Of a stretch of 64,000 nt of DNA, positions 28,856-39,354 are shown one piece after another. Under the pieces are notes generated by a model. The model did no database searches, was not told the DNA's origin, and saw nothing but the letters and a program-made list of their open reading frames with translations. The position numbers and the translations under genes were made by a program. Within the stretch, counting starts at the first letter, position 1. Each line of letters starts with the position of its first letter. The DNA comes from Candidatus Pseudoscillospira faecavium (GTDB lineage Bacteria; Bacillota; Clostridia; Oscillospirales; Oscillospiraceae). The stretch spans positions 27,111 through 91,110 of the forward strand of contig CAJFVV010000024.1 of the NCBI GenBank assembly GCA_904420565.1, written 5' to 3'.

Positions 28856-30826
28856 TCAAAGCATATCCAAAAACGCTTCTTCTGTGAGTATCGGGATTTC
28901 CAATTCCTGTGCTTTTGTCAATTTAGATCCGGCGTTTTCCCCGGCAACTACATAGGTTGTTTTTTTTGAAACCGAAGAAGCCGCTTTTCCGCCGCGTTCC
29001 TCCACCATTTTTCCTGCTTCCTGCCGGCTGAATTTCGTTAAGCTGCCTGTGAACACAAAGGTCATGCCTGCAAAATGATCACTGACCTGCTGCTCTAAAT
29101 ACTCCATATTGACGTTGGCTGATTTTAAACGGCTGATCACATGCTGTGATTGGGGATTCTCCAGCCATTCCAAAATAAATTGAGCTGTAATGGGGCCAAT
29201 ATCCGGAATCTCTGTCAGCTCTTCCAAACTGGCCAGCGCGAGGGCATCAAAGCTTTTAAAATGTGCAGCCAAAACTTTGCCAGCCTTAGCGCCTACCTGA
29301 CGGATACCCAATGCATACAGCAGCCGGGATAAGTCATTTCCCTTGGACTTTTCAATGGCCTTCATAACATTTTGGGCTGATTTTTTTCCCATGCGCTCTA
29401 ATTTGGCAACCGCTTGTTCTTCCAAATAATATAAGTCTGCCGGAGAACGCACCATATCCGCTTCGATCATCTGCTGCAAAACAGCCGGGCCGACACCTTC
29501 GATATCCATAGCATCCCGACTGACAAAATGCATAAGATTACGCAGCAGCTGCGCCGGACATTCTGCACCTGTACAGCGAAAAGCAGCGCCGTCCGGATCG
29601 CGGCGTACCGGCGCCCCACACACCGGACACACCTCCGGCAAATGATAAGGCGCTGTTCCCGCAGGCCGTCTTGCAAAATCCACAGAAACAATCTCCGGAA
29701 TAATTTCCCCGGCTTTCTGTACCAATACAGTATCGCCGATGCGCACATCCTTTTCCGCAATATAATCCTGGTTGTGCAGTGTTGCATTGGTCACCGTCGT
29801 GCCGGCAAGGTGAACAGGTTCTACAATCGCTTTCGGCGTCAATACGCCGGTGCGCCCGACCTGCACCACAATGTTCACCACTTTGGATGCCTTCTGTTCC
29901 GGCGGATATTTATAGGCAACAGCCCAGCGGGGATTTTTAGCAGTACTGCCCAATATATCACGGTCTGTCAAGCTATTTACCTTTACAACCGCCCCGTCCA
30001 TTTCAAAGGGAAATAACTCCCGTTTTTCATTCAAAACAGCGATTTCCTGATTGCACTCGTCAATACCAGAAACAAGTTTATATGGAATTACTTTGAAATT
30101 TTGACTCTTTAAATATTCCAAAGTTTCTGTATGCGTTTCAAAAGTACGCCCTTGAGAAAGCTGCAGATTAAAAATTTGAATATCCAATCGCCGTTGGGCA
30201 GCAATTTTGGAATCCAATTGCCGCAGAGATCCGGCTGCAGCATTGCGTGGATTGGCAAACAGAGATTCTCCATTGAGCTCCCGCATAGCGTTGAGTTCCT
30301 CAAACACTTTGCGGGACATATAAACCTCTCCACGGACAATCAAATGCGGCAGTTTTTCCGGAAGCACCATGGGAATGGACTTGATGGTACGCAAATTTTC
30401 CGTAACATCCTCTCCCACTCTGCCATCTCCGCGGGTTGCTCCGCGGACAAATACACCGTCCCGATATTCCAGCGCTACTGATAAACCATCTACCTTCGGC
30501 TCAACACTGTAAGCAACTGCCGGAAGCGCTTCCAGCATACGGTTTCCAAATTCCTCCACTTCCTCAGGAGAAAAGACATCCTGCAGGCTTTCCAACGGGA
30601 CCTCATGTTCTACCGGAGTGAATTCTTTTAATATTTTTCCGCCAACTCGCTGCGTGGGAGAGTCCGGCGTAATTTCTTCAGGGTGTGCCTTTTCCAGATC
30701 TTCCAATTTTCGCAGCAAATGATCGTATTCATAATCTGAGATTATGGGAGCATCCAACACATAGTAGCGATAGCCGTGCTCATTCAGCGTGTCACGCAGT
30801 GCTTTCATTTCTTCGCGATAATCCAT
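28856..30826 (-). CDS. ligA: NAD-dependent DNA ligase
   Basis: 'DYEYDHLLRKL', 'EPKVDGLSVAL', C4 zinc finger, HhH and BRCT domains. Confidence 0.97.
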   Translation of the reverse strand: MDYREEMKALRDTLNEHGYRYYVLDAPIISDYEYDHLLRKLEDLEKAHPEEITPDSPTQRVGGKILKEFTPVEHEVPLESLQDVFSPEEVEEFGNRMLEALPAVAYSVEPKVDGLSVALEYRDGVFVRGATRGDGRVGEDVTENLRTIKSIPMVLPEKLPHLIVRGEVYMSRKVFEELNAMRELNGESLFANPRNAAAGSLRQLDSKIAAQRRLDIQIFNLQLSQGRTFETHTETLEYLKSQNFKVIPYKLVSGIDECNQEIAVLNEKRELFPFEMDGAVVKVNSLTDRDILGSTAKNPRWAVAYKYPPEQKASKVVNIVVQVGRTGVLTPKAIVEPVHLAGTTVTNATLHNQDYIAEKDVRIGDTVLVQKAGEIIPEIVSVDFARRPAGTAPYHLPEVCPVCGAPVRRDPDGAAFRCTGAECPAQLLRNLMHFVSRDAMDIEGVGPAVLQQMIEADMVRSPADLYYLEEQAVAKLERMGKKSAQNVMKAIEKSKGNDLSRLLYALGIRQVGAKAGKVLAAHFKSFDALALASLEELTEIPDIGPITAQFILEWLENPQSQHVISRLKSANVNMEYLEQQVSDHFAGMTFVFTGSLTKFSRQEAGKMVEERGGKAASSVSKKTTYVVAGENAGSKLTKAQELEIPILTEEAFLDML

Positions 30827-30839
30827 TTTCCGCCAACTT

Positions 30840-31532
30840 TCATTGATTGGTTACATATTCCTGTACATCATTTGTCGAATCCGAATGAAAATAAGTGTAT
30901 GTATCCGGAACCGATCCCACAATCACTGTCTCTGCAACGGCCAGAGAATGATTTACTGTCGTTGATGTTGTATACCCGGGCATTAAAATGCGCACAGTTA
31001 CTTCTACATTCAAAACGATTTGGTGCTTTGTCTGGTTGATTCCTGCGTCAGTAAAACGGTTTTCAAATTCTGCAGACGGAGTTCCGACAGACAGAATCCT
31101 GACATGCAAATCCGGACCACGCCCCGCCAACAGGGCAATTCCTGTCAAACTGCCGATGGGAATGGAAAGCTCACTGCTTGACACCATTCCCACCTTTTTC
31201 ATCACATTTTCCGAAACTTCAATCTGCAGTTGATTAAATTGAATCATATTACTGGTCAGTGCCGTAATTTTTCCATCTGCATCTTTTTCCAGGGAAATCA
31301 AATCGCTGTAATTATAATTTCCTGTGCCAATGGTTTCAGTTACTGCCTCTGCCACCGCTTTGTGAATGACATTGGAGACCCGGGCAGTAGCCATGCTGCC
31401 CATGATTGGACGCAACTGTGCTGCAGCTGCCGCAATCATCAAAATGAGTACAGAGATAAAAATCAGGCACAGTAGTTTTAAACAGCGTCCTCTCCGGCGC
31501 CCTCTGCGGTATGAACAAAAATGCAAAGCCAT
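30840..31532 (-). CDS. yunB: Sporulation protein YunB
   Basis: Arg-rich N-terminus then TM, 'AVAEAVTE...YSDLISLEKDADGKITALTSNMIQFNQLQIEVSE', 'IPIGSLTGIALLAGRGP', typical of YunB. Confidence 0.9.
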   Translation of the reverse strand: MALHFCSYRRGRRRGRCLKLLCLIFISVLILMIAAAAAQLRPIMGSMATARVSNVIHKAVAEAVTETIGTGNYNYSDLISLEKDADGKITALTSNMIQFNQLQIEVSENVMKKVGMVSSSELSIPIGSLTGIALLAGRGPDLHVRILSVGTPSAEFENRFTDAGINQTKHQIVLNVEVTVRILMPGYTTSTTVNHSLAVAETVIVGSVPDTYTYFHSDSTNDVQEYVTNQ

Positions 31533-31558
31533 AAATCCACCCCACAGGGCAGTTTATG

Positions 31559-32827
31559 TCAATCCTGCTTGTTTTGATACCTCAAAATTTCGGAAACTGC
31601 CAGTAAAATACCAGTTTTTCCAGATTCATAGGTAAGACCACCCTGCATATAAGCCACATAAGGTTCCCGCATGGGACCATCGCAGGACAGCTCGATAGAT
31701 GCACCTTGAATAAAGGCACCTGCCGCCATAATGACAGGACAATCATACCCCGGCATATCCCATGGTTCCGGTGTCACATAAGAGTCCACAGGGGAGCCGG
31801 ATTGAATCCCGCGCACAAAAGCCTTCATTGGCTCCGGTGCACCAAATGAGATCATTTGAATAATATCATGGCGCACCACATCAGAAGCTGGTTGCGTTTG
31901 ATATCCCAAAAGCTCCATCATGCGGGCGCAAAAAATAGCTGTTTTCAGCGCTTGGGCAACCGTATGAGGAGCCAGAAACAATCCCTGATACATAAATCGG
32001 TTATTCCCCAATGTGCTGCCGCATTCTTTTCCAATACCAGGTACTGTCAGCCTCGCAGCGGCAGCCTCCACCAAATCATGCCGCCCCGCAATATAGCCGC
32101 CTGTTGGTGCCAGGCCACCGCCTGGATTTTTAATCAGCGAACCGACCACCAGATCTGCTCCCACATCAGTGGGTTCCAGTTCCTCCACAAATTCGCCATA
32201 GCAGTTATCTACCATAATCGCACAGTCAGGATTGGCCTCGTGAATTCGCCGGCAAAGACTCCCAATCTGTGCAACAGAGAGGGATTCCCGGGTGGAATAG
32301 CCGCGGGAGCGCTGAATCATGGCAATTTTCACTTTGGGATCACGTACCGCCTGTGCAACGGCATCCTCATCCGGCAGCCCGCTTTTTAACATATCCACCT
32401 GGCGGTATTCTATGCCATATTGCTTCATATTTCCAGGCTCATTGCCAACAATGCCAATTACACTTTGAATTGTGTCATAAGGCTCGCCTGTCACATAACA
32501 CAGCACATCACCCGGCCGGAGATTGCCAAACAGTGCACAGGTAATGGCATGGGTTCCGTTGACAAATTGAATGCGCACAACAGCGTCTTCGGTATGAAAA
32601 ATATCGGCATAGATCTGCTCAAGAGTATCTCTTCCCCTGTCGTCATAGCCATAACCTGTTGTACCGGCAAACATATGCTCTGCAACGCGATGCGCTTGAA
32701 ATGCTGCAAGCACTTTCTGGGTATTATGTTCAGCAATGCGGTCAATTTGTGCAAACATCGGCGCAATATCTGCTTGAGCCCGATCCCGCAATGCCAAAAT
32801 CTTTTCATCAAAATGTATCGCTTCCAT
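31559..32827 (-). CDS. Methionine gamma-lyase family / aluminum resistance-type PLP protein (YnbB-like)
   Basis: 'RVAEHMFAGTTGYGYDDRGRDTLEQIYADIFHTEDAVVRIQFVNGTHAI', 'LIKNPGGGLAPTGGYIAG'. Confidence 0.9.
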   Translation of the reverse strand: MEAIHFDEKILALRDRAQADIAPMFAQIDRIAEHNTQKVLAAFQAHRVAEHMFAGTTGYGYDDRGRDTLEQIYADIFHTEDAVVRIQFVNGTHAITCALFGNLRPGDVLCYVTGEPYDTIQSVIGIVGNEPGNMKQYGIEYRQVDMLKSGLPDEDAVAQAVRDPKVKIAMIQRSRGYSTRESLSVAQIGSLCRRIHEANPDCAIMVDNCYGEFVEELEPTDVGADLVVGSLIKNPGGGLAPTGGYIAGRHDLVEAAAARLTVPGIGKECGSTLGNNRFMYQGLFLAPHTVAQALKTAIFCARMMELLGYQTQPASDVVRHDIIQMISFGAPEPMKAFVRGIQSGSPVDSYVTPEPWDMPGYDCPVIMAAGAFIQGASIELSCDGPMREPYVAYMQGGLTYESGKTGILLAVSEILRYQNKQD

Positions 32828-32838
32828 CTGTTTGCTCC

Positions 32839-34245
32839 TTATTCCAATCGACTTACAATCATTTTAAATTTTTTACCGCGTTCCATAAAATTAGCAAATT
32901 TATCAAAGGAAGTACTGGCGGGAGAAAGCAGCACAATATCGCCCTCCTCTGCGTGAGCCGCCGCTGTGCGGACTGCATTTTCAAAATCATCGATAAATAG
33001 AATCGGGAGCTTGTGACTGTCATACTCCGGTACATTCAGCACTGCAGCACAAATTTTCGCCACGGTGGAACCGAGAACGTCGCCGCCGGTCAGCACTAAA
33101 AATTTTACATGATTTACAATTTCAGGGCCAAGTGCTTCATAAGAGATATCTTTGTCTTTTCCACCAGCAATCAAAATCACTTTTTTCTGAAAGGAACGCA
33201 GGCCCGCAATGGTACGTGTTGGACTGGATGCAATAGAATCATTATAATACTGGACACCGCGGAATTTTCGGACTAATTCGATGCGATGTTCCACCCCGGA
33301 AAAACTGGCTGCAACTTCCTGAAGAATTTCCGGTGAAACCAAATCCCCCACAGCAGCAATTGCTGCCATATAATTTTCTACATTGTGCATTCCGGGAATG
33401 GAAATCGTGCTCTGTAAAAGTACGGATTCCTTTTTTTCGCCCTTTTTGACCATGATGCTACCGTTTTCCAATGTAATATCCGCATGCTCCGGCGATTGCA
33501 AACTGAAAAAGACCACTTGGCCCGGTGCACGTTTTGCAAAATCACGCGTCAACATATTATCATAATTCAAAATAACTTTTTGATCGGCTGTCTGGTGTAA
33601 GAAGATTTGTGCTTTGGCTTCTACATACTCTTCCATATTTTTATGCACATTGAGATGATTTGGCGCAAGATTGGTTACAACGGCAATCTCCGGGCTTTTC
33701 CGCATTGTCAGCAGTTGAAAAGAAGACAACTCCAGCACGGCATAATCGCTTTCTTTCATTTTGCCTGCTTCTGCCAGCAGCGGATGACCGATATTACCGC
33801 CCACATAGACAGTCTTTCCTGCAGCTTTTAAGAGTTCCGCAATAATGGTGGTTGTGGTTGTCTTTCCATCGCTCCCGGTTACTGCAATGGTATGACAGGG
33901 GCAGACATCAAAAAATACTTCCATTTCAGAAGTAATTTCGCTGCCGCGTGATTTTGCTTCCAAAAACTCTGGAATGTCCGGTCGGATGCCGGGGGAGCGA
34001 AAGATTACATCCTGATCCAAATTTTTCAGATAATCTTCGCCAAGTTTTAGCTGGCAGCCCCATTTTTCCAAACGGTCTGCCAGCGTCCCAAAAGCAGATC
34101 GTTCCTTTTGGTCGCAGGCTGTGACAGAAATTCCATAGCCCAGCAGCAATTCAATCAGAGGCGTATTACTGACTCCGATGCCAATGACCGCAACGCGTTT
34201 TCCTTTCAATGAATCCAGATAGGTATTGAGATTTAGATGCATGCT
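32839..34245 (-). CDS. murD: UDP-N-acetylmuramoylalanine--D-glutamate ligase
   Basis: 'VTGSDGKTTTTTIIAELL', 'ELSSFQL', 'NLAPNHLNVH', 'YYNDSIASSPTRT'. Exact start uncertain (34245 or 34266). Confidence 0.95.
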   Translation of the reverse strand, partial: SMHLNLNTYLDSLKGKRVAVIGIGVSNTPLIELLLGYGISVTACDQKERSAFGTLADRLEKWGCQLKLGEDYLKNLDQDVIFRSPGIRPDIPEFLEAKSRGSEITSEMEVFFDVCPCHTIAVTGSDGKTTTTTIIAELLKAAGKTVYVGGNIGHPLLAEAGKMKESDYAVLELSSFQLLTMRKSPEIAVVTNLAPNHLNVHKNMEEYVEAKAQIFLHQTADQKVILNYDNMLTRDFAKRAPGQVVFFSLQSPEHADITLENGSIMVKKGEKKESVLLQSTISIPGMHNVENYMAAIAAVGDLVSPEILQEVAASFSGVEHRIELVRKFRGVQYYNDSIASSPTRTIAGLRSFQKKVILIAGGKDKDISYEALGPEIVNHVKFLVLTGGDVLGSTVAKICAAVLNVPEYDSHKLPILFIDDFENAVRTAAAHAEEGDIVLLSPASTSFDKFANFMERGKKFKMIVSRLE

Positions 34246-34351
34246 CTGCAATCTCCTTTTTTTCATATATCAAGCTGCATTATACCTTAATTGCCATTGT
34301 TTTTCAATCAAATATTGACTTTCTGTATATTATCCGATAAAATATTTTTTC

Positions 34352-34711
34352 GAGCAAGCCAGGCGGTCGCGCAAACGAGGCTGAAAAGCCGTTTGTGAGG
34401 AAAGTCCGGGCTCCACAGGGCAAGAATAACGGGTAACGCCCGCCGAGGGTGACCTCAGGAAAAGTGCAACAGAGATATACCGCCCCGTATGCCGGTTGCA
34501 CCGGTACACGGAGTAAGGGTGGAAAGGTGAGGTAAGAGCTCACCCCTCTCCCTGGTAACAGGGAGAGGCTGTAAACTCTATTCGGAGCAACACCGTGGAA
34601 AGGACGCATATGGCCGGCCCGGCCGTCCTTAGGAGGTGGCTTGAGCATATTGGCAACAATGTGCCTAGATAGATGACTGCCAAATACAGAACCCGGCTTA
34701 TAGACTTGCTC
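34352..34711 (+). ncRNA. rnpB: RNase P RNA, bacterial type A
   Basis: GAGGAAAGTCCGGGCTCCACAGGGCA, GGGTAACGCCCG, GGTGAGGTAAGAGCTCACC, AGATAGATGACTGCC, ACAGAACCCGGCTTATAGAC. GAGCAAG/CTTGCTC end pairing. Confidence 0.97.
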
Positions 34712-34720
34712 CATGAATAT

Positions 34721-34756
34721 GCCCCTTTCCGTGCAGGATGCGGAAAGGGGCTTTTT
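34721..34756 (+). terminator. rnpB terminator
   Basis: GCCCCTTTCCG...CGGAAAGGGGCTTTTT. Confidence 0.9.
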
Positions 34757-34775
34757 GTATCTGGTATCAATAAGA

Positions 34776-34812
34776 GAGCGTGCTTTGATGAAATTTCAAA
34801 GCACGCTCTTCC
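34776..34812. terminator. Second hairpin downstream of rnpB
   Basis: GAGCGTGCTTTGA...TCAAAGCACGCTCTT. Confidence 0.55.
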
Positions 34813-34871
34813 CTTGTCGATACGATAAAAATAAGTGGGTGATTTATAGCGTTTTAACTGGGGAGATTACA

Positions 34872-35609
34872 TCAATCCTGCTGCCAATTGTGATAAACAT
34901 TCTGAACATCATCATTGTCTTCCAGTGCATCAATTAACTTTTCCATATTGGTGACATCTTCTTCTTTTTCAAGTGTGATGTAATTTTGCGGCACCATGGA
35001 AATGTTCGCTTCCAGGAATGCATAGCCTTTTCCTTCCAGTGCGGCGCATACTGCAGTGAAATCGTCCGGGTCTGTATAAACCTGGAACACAGGCCCTTCG
35101 TTGGAAAAATCAGAAGCGCCTGCTTCCAATGCATCTTCCATAACCTGATCCTCTTCCAGCTCGCCCTCCTCGTTGTCAATAATCAGCACACCTTTGCGAT
35201 CAAAAGACCAGGAAACGCAGCCGGTAGCACCCAGATTACCGCCGAATTTGTCAAATGCATGGCGCACCGCCGGCGCTGTGCGGTTGCGGTTATCGGTCAA
35301 TGCTTCCACAATGACAGCAACGCCTGCAGGGCCGTATCCTTCATAAACAACGCTCTCGAAATTGTCTGTGTTGCCGGCACCCAGCGCTTTGTCAATGGTC
35401 CGCTTAATGTTATCATTGGGCATATTCACAGCCTTTGCTTTCGCGATAACCGTTGCCAAACGGGAATTGTTGTTGGGATCACCGCTCCCACCTTCTTTAA
35501 CTGCTACGATAATTTCGCGGGCAATTTTGGTAAAAGCTGCGCTGCGCTTTGCATCAGCAGCACCTTTTGTTTTTTGAATGTTATGCCATTTGGAATGTCC
35601 AGACATCAT
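34872..35609 (-). CDS. YebC/PmpR-family protein
   Basis: 'MSGHSKWHNIQKTKGAADAKRSAAFTKIAREIIVA' signature. Confidence 0.96.
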   Translation of the reverse strand: MMSGHSKWHNIQKTKGAADAKRSAAFTKIAREIIVAVKEGGSGDPNNNSRLATVIAKAKAVNMPNDNIKRTIDKALGAGNTDNFESVVYEGYGPAGVAVIVEALTDNRNRTAPAVRHAFDKFGGNLGATGCVSWSFDRKGVLIIDNEEGELEEDQVMEDALEAGASDFSNEGPVFQVYTDPDDFTAVCAALEGKGYAFLEANISMVPQNYITLEKEEDVTNMEKLIDALEDNDDVQNVYHNWQQD

Positions 35610-35633
35610 TCACATCTCCTTTTATCACTAAAA

Positions 35634-36419
35634 TTATTTATTTAGATAATATTGAAAAACCTCTTTGTGCCGAGTTGATTTTTGAACAATGATCTGTGGG
35701 TAGGCGTGTTTCAACCATGTGATTACCTGTGCGCATACAACATCTTCTGTGGGAAAATGACCTGCATCAATCACATTCAGCCCCATGGCCTTGGCATCCA
35801 AAAAGTTGTGATAACTCAAATCGGATGTTACAAAAGTATCACAACTTTTTTTCAGAGCATCCATGTGATAGTCCCAGCATGCTCCGCCGCCTACGGCAAC
35901 CTTGTGAACAGATTTTCCTGCAGACACATAGCGGAGACCGGAACAACCCAATGCCGCGTATACTTCCGGAAGAAACGCATCCAAAGAAATTTCGTTTTCC
36001 AAAAAGCCGACGCGGCCGCAGCCATCCGCACCGAGGGGCTGCGTTTGTGTCAACTGCAGCGCTTCAGCCAGCACATCGTTTACCCCGCCGGAAGTGATAT
36101 CTAAATTGGTATGCATACAAATTCCGGCGATATCCTTCTGAATCATTTTTATCAACAGCCGTCCTTGATACGTATCATCGCGGACAGACTGCACTGGATG
36201 CCATTTACAATTCATGACAGGGTGGTGAGCAACAATCAGATCTGCACACTGCTCAATTGCCTCATCTACTACGTCTTCTGTAATATCCAGAGCAACCAGA
36301 ATCGAATGAACCTCCTTGTCCACCCGACCAGCCAATAAACCGACATTATCCCAGTCCAGCGCCAGTTCTTTAGGCGCCAAAGAAAACAGGTAACGTTCAA
36401 TTTCTTTTGTCGTTGGCAC
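35634..36419 (-). CDS. Nif3-like dinuclear metal centre protein
   Basis: 'WDNVGLLAG', 'LIVAHHPVM', 'MHTNLD', 'DAGHFPTE'. Confidence 0.92.
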   Translation of the reverse strand: MPTTKEIERYLFSLAPKELALDWDNVGLLAGRVDKEVHSILVALDITEDVVDEAIEQCADLIVAHHPVMNCKWHPVQSVRDDTYQGRLLIKMIQKDIAGICMHTNLDITSGGVNDVLAEALQLTQTQPLGADGCGRVGFLENEISLDAFLPEVYAALGCSGLRYVSAGKSVHKVAVGGGACWDYHMDALKKSCDTFVTSDLSYHNFLDAKAMGLNVIDAGHFPTEDVVCAQVITWLKHAYPQIIVQKSTRHKEVFQYYLNK

Positions 36420-37125
36420 GATGCCACTCCTCCTTCATTTGCTGAAGCTGTGCAATCAATGCATGCTGCGCGCACGCTTTCGCCCTATTTTCAGGATGGT
36501 TAGACTGCATCAAACCTGTCAGCGCAGCAGATAAATGACGCAACAGCAGCTCCAGAGCTTTTCCTTGCAGCGGATCGTGCAGCAGGGAAACACCGCCCCA
36601 GCACTGTCCGGCCGTCAATGTTTCCGGGGTATTTCCGCCGGAAACAACCATCACCGGGAAATATGTGTGATTCTCATACACAAGATGCTCCTCAACGAAC
36701 CGATACCCCTGCTCCGCCAGCCACGGACGCAAAACCTCTGCTTTGGTCATAGGCTGAAGAAGAACGCGGTATGCCGGAGCATTGACCCATGGAGCAGCAC
36801 CCAAAATAGAAAGAATAGTTTCACCACCCATACCCGCGATGATAATGGTGTCTACTTCCTGCGGCTGAATGCAGGAAAGACCATTGCCCAGACGAAAAGA
36901 CAGTTTTTCTTTCACACCATATTGTACAGCAGAGCGCTGTGCATGACCCAAAGGCCCTTCTCTGACATCGCAGGCTATGGCAGAAAGAATTTTATTTTTC
37001 TGTATCAGCCATAAAGGCAAATAGCCGTGGTCTGTGCCGATATCTGCAATGCAGCTTCCCTGCGGCACGAGATCTGCCAAAAGCTGCAGACGTGGGGATA
37101 AACATACCTGTTTTTCCTTTTCCAT
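36397..37125 (-). CDS. trmK: tRNA (adenine22-N1)-methyltransferase TrmK
   Basis: 'SCIADIGTDHGYLPLWLI', 'IIIAGMGGETILSIL', 'LQPMTKAEVLRPWL'. Confidence 0.92.
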   Translation of the reverse strand: MEKEKQVCLSPRLQLLADLVPQGSCIADIGTDHGYLPLWLIQKNKILSAIACDVREGPLGHAQRSAVQYGVKEKLSFRLGNGLSCIQPQEVDTIIIAGMGGETILSILGAAPWVNAPAYRVLLQPMTKAEVLRPWLAEQGYRFVEEHLVYENHTYFPVMVVSGGNTPETLTAGQCWGGVSLLHDPLQGKALELLLRHLSAALTGLMQSNHPENRAKACAQHALIAQLQQMKEEWHRANDKRN

Positions 37126-37207
37126 GACGGCACGCCCTCCCCTCTTGCAGACAAATCAAAGCACGGGTCTTGTACAGGACAAAAACCGTGCTTTGATTTT
37201 TGTGTTC

Positions 37208-37417
37208 TTATTTTGCAGCCTTGTTTGCTTCTTCGTTAACCAGTGCCAAAAGCTTGTCCACCTCTACACCATGAACCATGCAAGCCTCTTCCACCGTTTC
37301 ACCGCGGGAAGAAGGGCAACCCAAGCAATGCATGCCGATAGACAGGAAGATGGGGGCCGTCTGAGGTGCAATATCGAGAATATCACCGATAATGGTGTCT
37401 TTTGTAATCTCAATCAT
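37208..37417 (-). CDS. DUF1858 domain protein
   Basis: 'MIEITKDTIIGDILDIAPQTAPIFLSIGMHCLGCPSSRGETVEEAC'. Confidence 0.85.
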   Translation of the reverse strand: MIEITKDTIIGDILDIAPQTAPIFLSIGMHCLGCPSSRGETVEEACMVHGVEVDKLLALVNEEANKAAK

Positions 37418-37675
37418 ACTGAAAATGCCTCCTTTTTAAGATTTGCGTAGATAGTATATCCTAAATGTAATCTTTTTTCAATATCAAACTGTATATTTTC
37501 TATGGGAAAAATCCGATTTTTACCGTTTTAGTCATGCTGAAAATACCTATTGATAGTCCAACAAATAGTGAAAACTGTGAAATTCCGTTTGCAGAAAATC
37601 GTATATAATAAAAAATTAAGATTGGTGTTTTACAATTATCTGCGTACTCAGCCAAAATCCGAGGGAGTGAATTAT

Positions 37676-38923
37676 ATGGGAATTGCAATTACACCATTGG
37701 AGCGGCCGATTCATATCGGAAAACGTCTTGCCAAAAACCGCTTTTTGATTCAGCCGATGGAATGCATTGACGGCGACCTCCGCGGCAGATTTTCGGAAAG
37801 CACATTGCAGCGCTATGAAAATCTGTTTCGCGGCGGAGCTGGTGTGGTCGTCATGGAAGCAATTACACTGCAGTATGAAAGCCGTGCCCGGCGAAATCAG
37901 CTCCTGCTGGATGTGGACGACCCCGACAACCGCGACCAATGGGAACGGTTTTTGTTCCAAAAACGGATGCAGTACCCAGATACGCTCCTGATCGTGCAAC
38001 TGCATCACAGCGGTGAGCTTTCTGACGACTCCTTTTCTCGCAGGGTTTGTGTCAAACCTCTTCCTGGTTATGGCGGCGATTTGATTGACGAGGAATATAT
38101 GGAAAAGACCATCGAATCATATGTCAAAGCGGCCCATTTCCTCGCTTGCAGCGGGGCCGACGGCGTAGATCTGAAGTTCTGCCACGGTTATCTGTTCTCT
38201 CAAATCCTTCGTCCCTATAACGACCGCCGCTGGAAATACGGCGGATCTTTTGAAAACCGCGCCCGTTTTGCGTATGAGCTTTGTGAAAAAGTACGCCGCG
38301 CTGTGCCGGATGAACGCTTCTTGATTGGTGCTAAAGTAAGCGTTTATGATGAGATGCCCGGAGGCCAGGGGCACGACGGCCCTTACAGCCCAGTGATTGA
38401 TCCGACAGAATCCATTGCACTTTGCAAAGGCTTGGAAGCCAGGGGTGCAAGCTATTTCATTGAAACACTCGGAAACGCTGGGTGCGGCTGGAGCCTCATG
38501 TGCCCGGATCGGTACTCGGCAGGAAATGTCTTCCAGCATATGACTATGGCAAAATTATTACGAAAAAATCTCCGTCCGGAAACAACAGTCATCTGCGGCG
38601 GATTGTCCGTGCTGAGAGACGGAAACAACAATGGTTTGAGCGGGTTGGATGCAAAGAAAAACAGCCTTTTTTACTGGGGCAATACTTGTATTGAACGAGG
38701 CGATTTCGACATGATTGCTCTGGGCAGGCAGTCCCTGGCAGATCCCTTCCTGCCGCAAAAATATTTGGAGAAAAGAGAAAAAGACATCCACTGGTGTGTC
38801 TGCTGCAACCGGTGCGGAGAATTGGAAGCAGCGCAGGAGCGCTGCGGCTGTGCTATTTATAATAAACCGTATGTCAAACTGTATCAGAACTTGAAACAGA
38901 AACGGCTTCCCTGTGACATATGA
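37676..38923 (+). CDS. FMN-dependent old yellow enzyme-type oxidoreductase
   Basis: TIM-barrel OYE motifs 'HHSGE', 'GADGVDLKFCHGYLFSQILRPYNDRRWKYGGSFENRARF'. Start 37676 preferred (GGGAG SD). Confidence 0.85.
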   Translation: MGIAITPLERPIHIGKRLAKNRFLIQPMECIDGDLRGRFSESTLQRYENLFRGGAGVVVMEAITLQYESRARRNQLLLDVDDPDNRDQWERFLFQKRMQYPDTLLIVQLHHSGELSDDSFSRRVCVKPLPGYGGDLIDEEYMEKTIESYVKAAHFLACSGADGVDLKFCHGYLFSQILRPYNDRRWKYGGSFENRARFAYELCEKVRRAVPDERFLIGAKVSVYDEMPGGQGHDGPYSPVIDPTESIALCKGLEARGASYFIETLGNAGCGWSLMCPDRYSAGNVFQHMTMAKLLRKNLRPETTVICGGLSVLRDGNNNGLSGLDAKKNSLFYWGNTCIERGDFDMIALGRQSLADPFLPQKYLEKREKDIHWCVCCNRCGELEAAQERCGCAIYNKPYVKLYQNLKQKRLPCDI

Positions 38924-38928
38924 CAGAT

Positions 38929-38968
38929 GCTCCCCGCCAGAGTATGATCCGGCGGGGAGCACTTTTTT
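38929..38968 (+). terminator. Intrinsic terminator after OYE gene
   Basis: GCTCCCCGCC...GGCGGGGAGCACTTTTTT. Confidence 0.85.
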
Positions 38969-39036
38969 CAATATTTTGAAAGAAATAAAAAAGAGAGCAG
39001 ATCAATCTGCTCTCTTTTTCATTTCTTCTAACTATT

Positions 39037-39318
39037 TCAGCCTTCCTGATTATGCATTTTAGCAAAGCATTCGCTGCAGTATACAGGGCGGTCAGACTTC
39101 GGCTCAAAAGGAACCTTTGCTTCACCGCCGCAAGCAGCACAAACAGCAGTAAAATACTGACGAGGACCGCGGGCGGCATTCTTGCGCGCATCGCGGCAAG
39201 CCTTGCAGCGCTGGGGCTCATTCTGGAATCCACGCTCAGCATAAAACTCCTGCTCACCTGCAGTGAACACAAATTCCTGACCACATTCTTTGCATACCAA
39301 TGTCTTGTCTTCGTACAT
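39037..39318 (-). CDS. Zinc-ribbon domain protein
   Basis: Two CxxC...CxxC modules: 'CKECGQEFVFTAGEQEFYAERGFQNEPQRCKACR', 'CAACGGEAKVPFEPKSDRPVYCSECF'. Confidence 0.85.
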   Translation of the reverse strand: MYEDKTLVCKECGQEFVFTAGEQEFYAERGFQNEPQRCKACRDARKNAARGPRQYFTAVCAACGGEAKVPFEPKSDRPVYCSECFAKMHNQEG

Positions 39319-39354
39319 GATTTTACCCTCTCTTTGATAGAAAAATATATGCGT

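Noticed and set aside
34304-34714. 136-aa minus-strand ORF across rnpB
   Set aside because: The region is unambiguously RNase P RNA on the plus strand.
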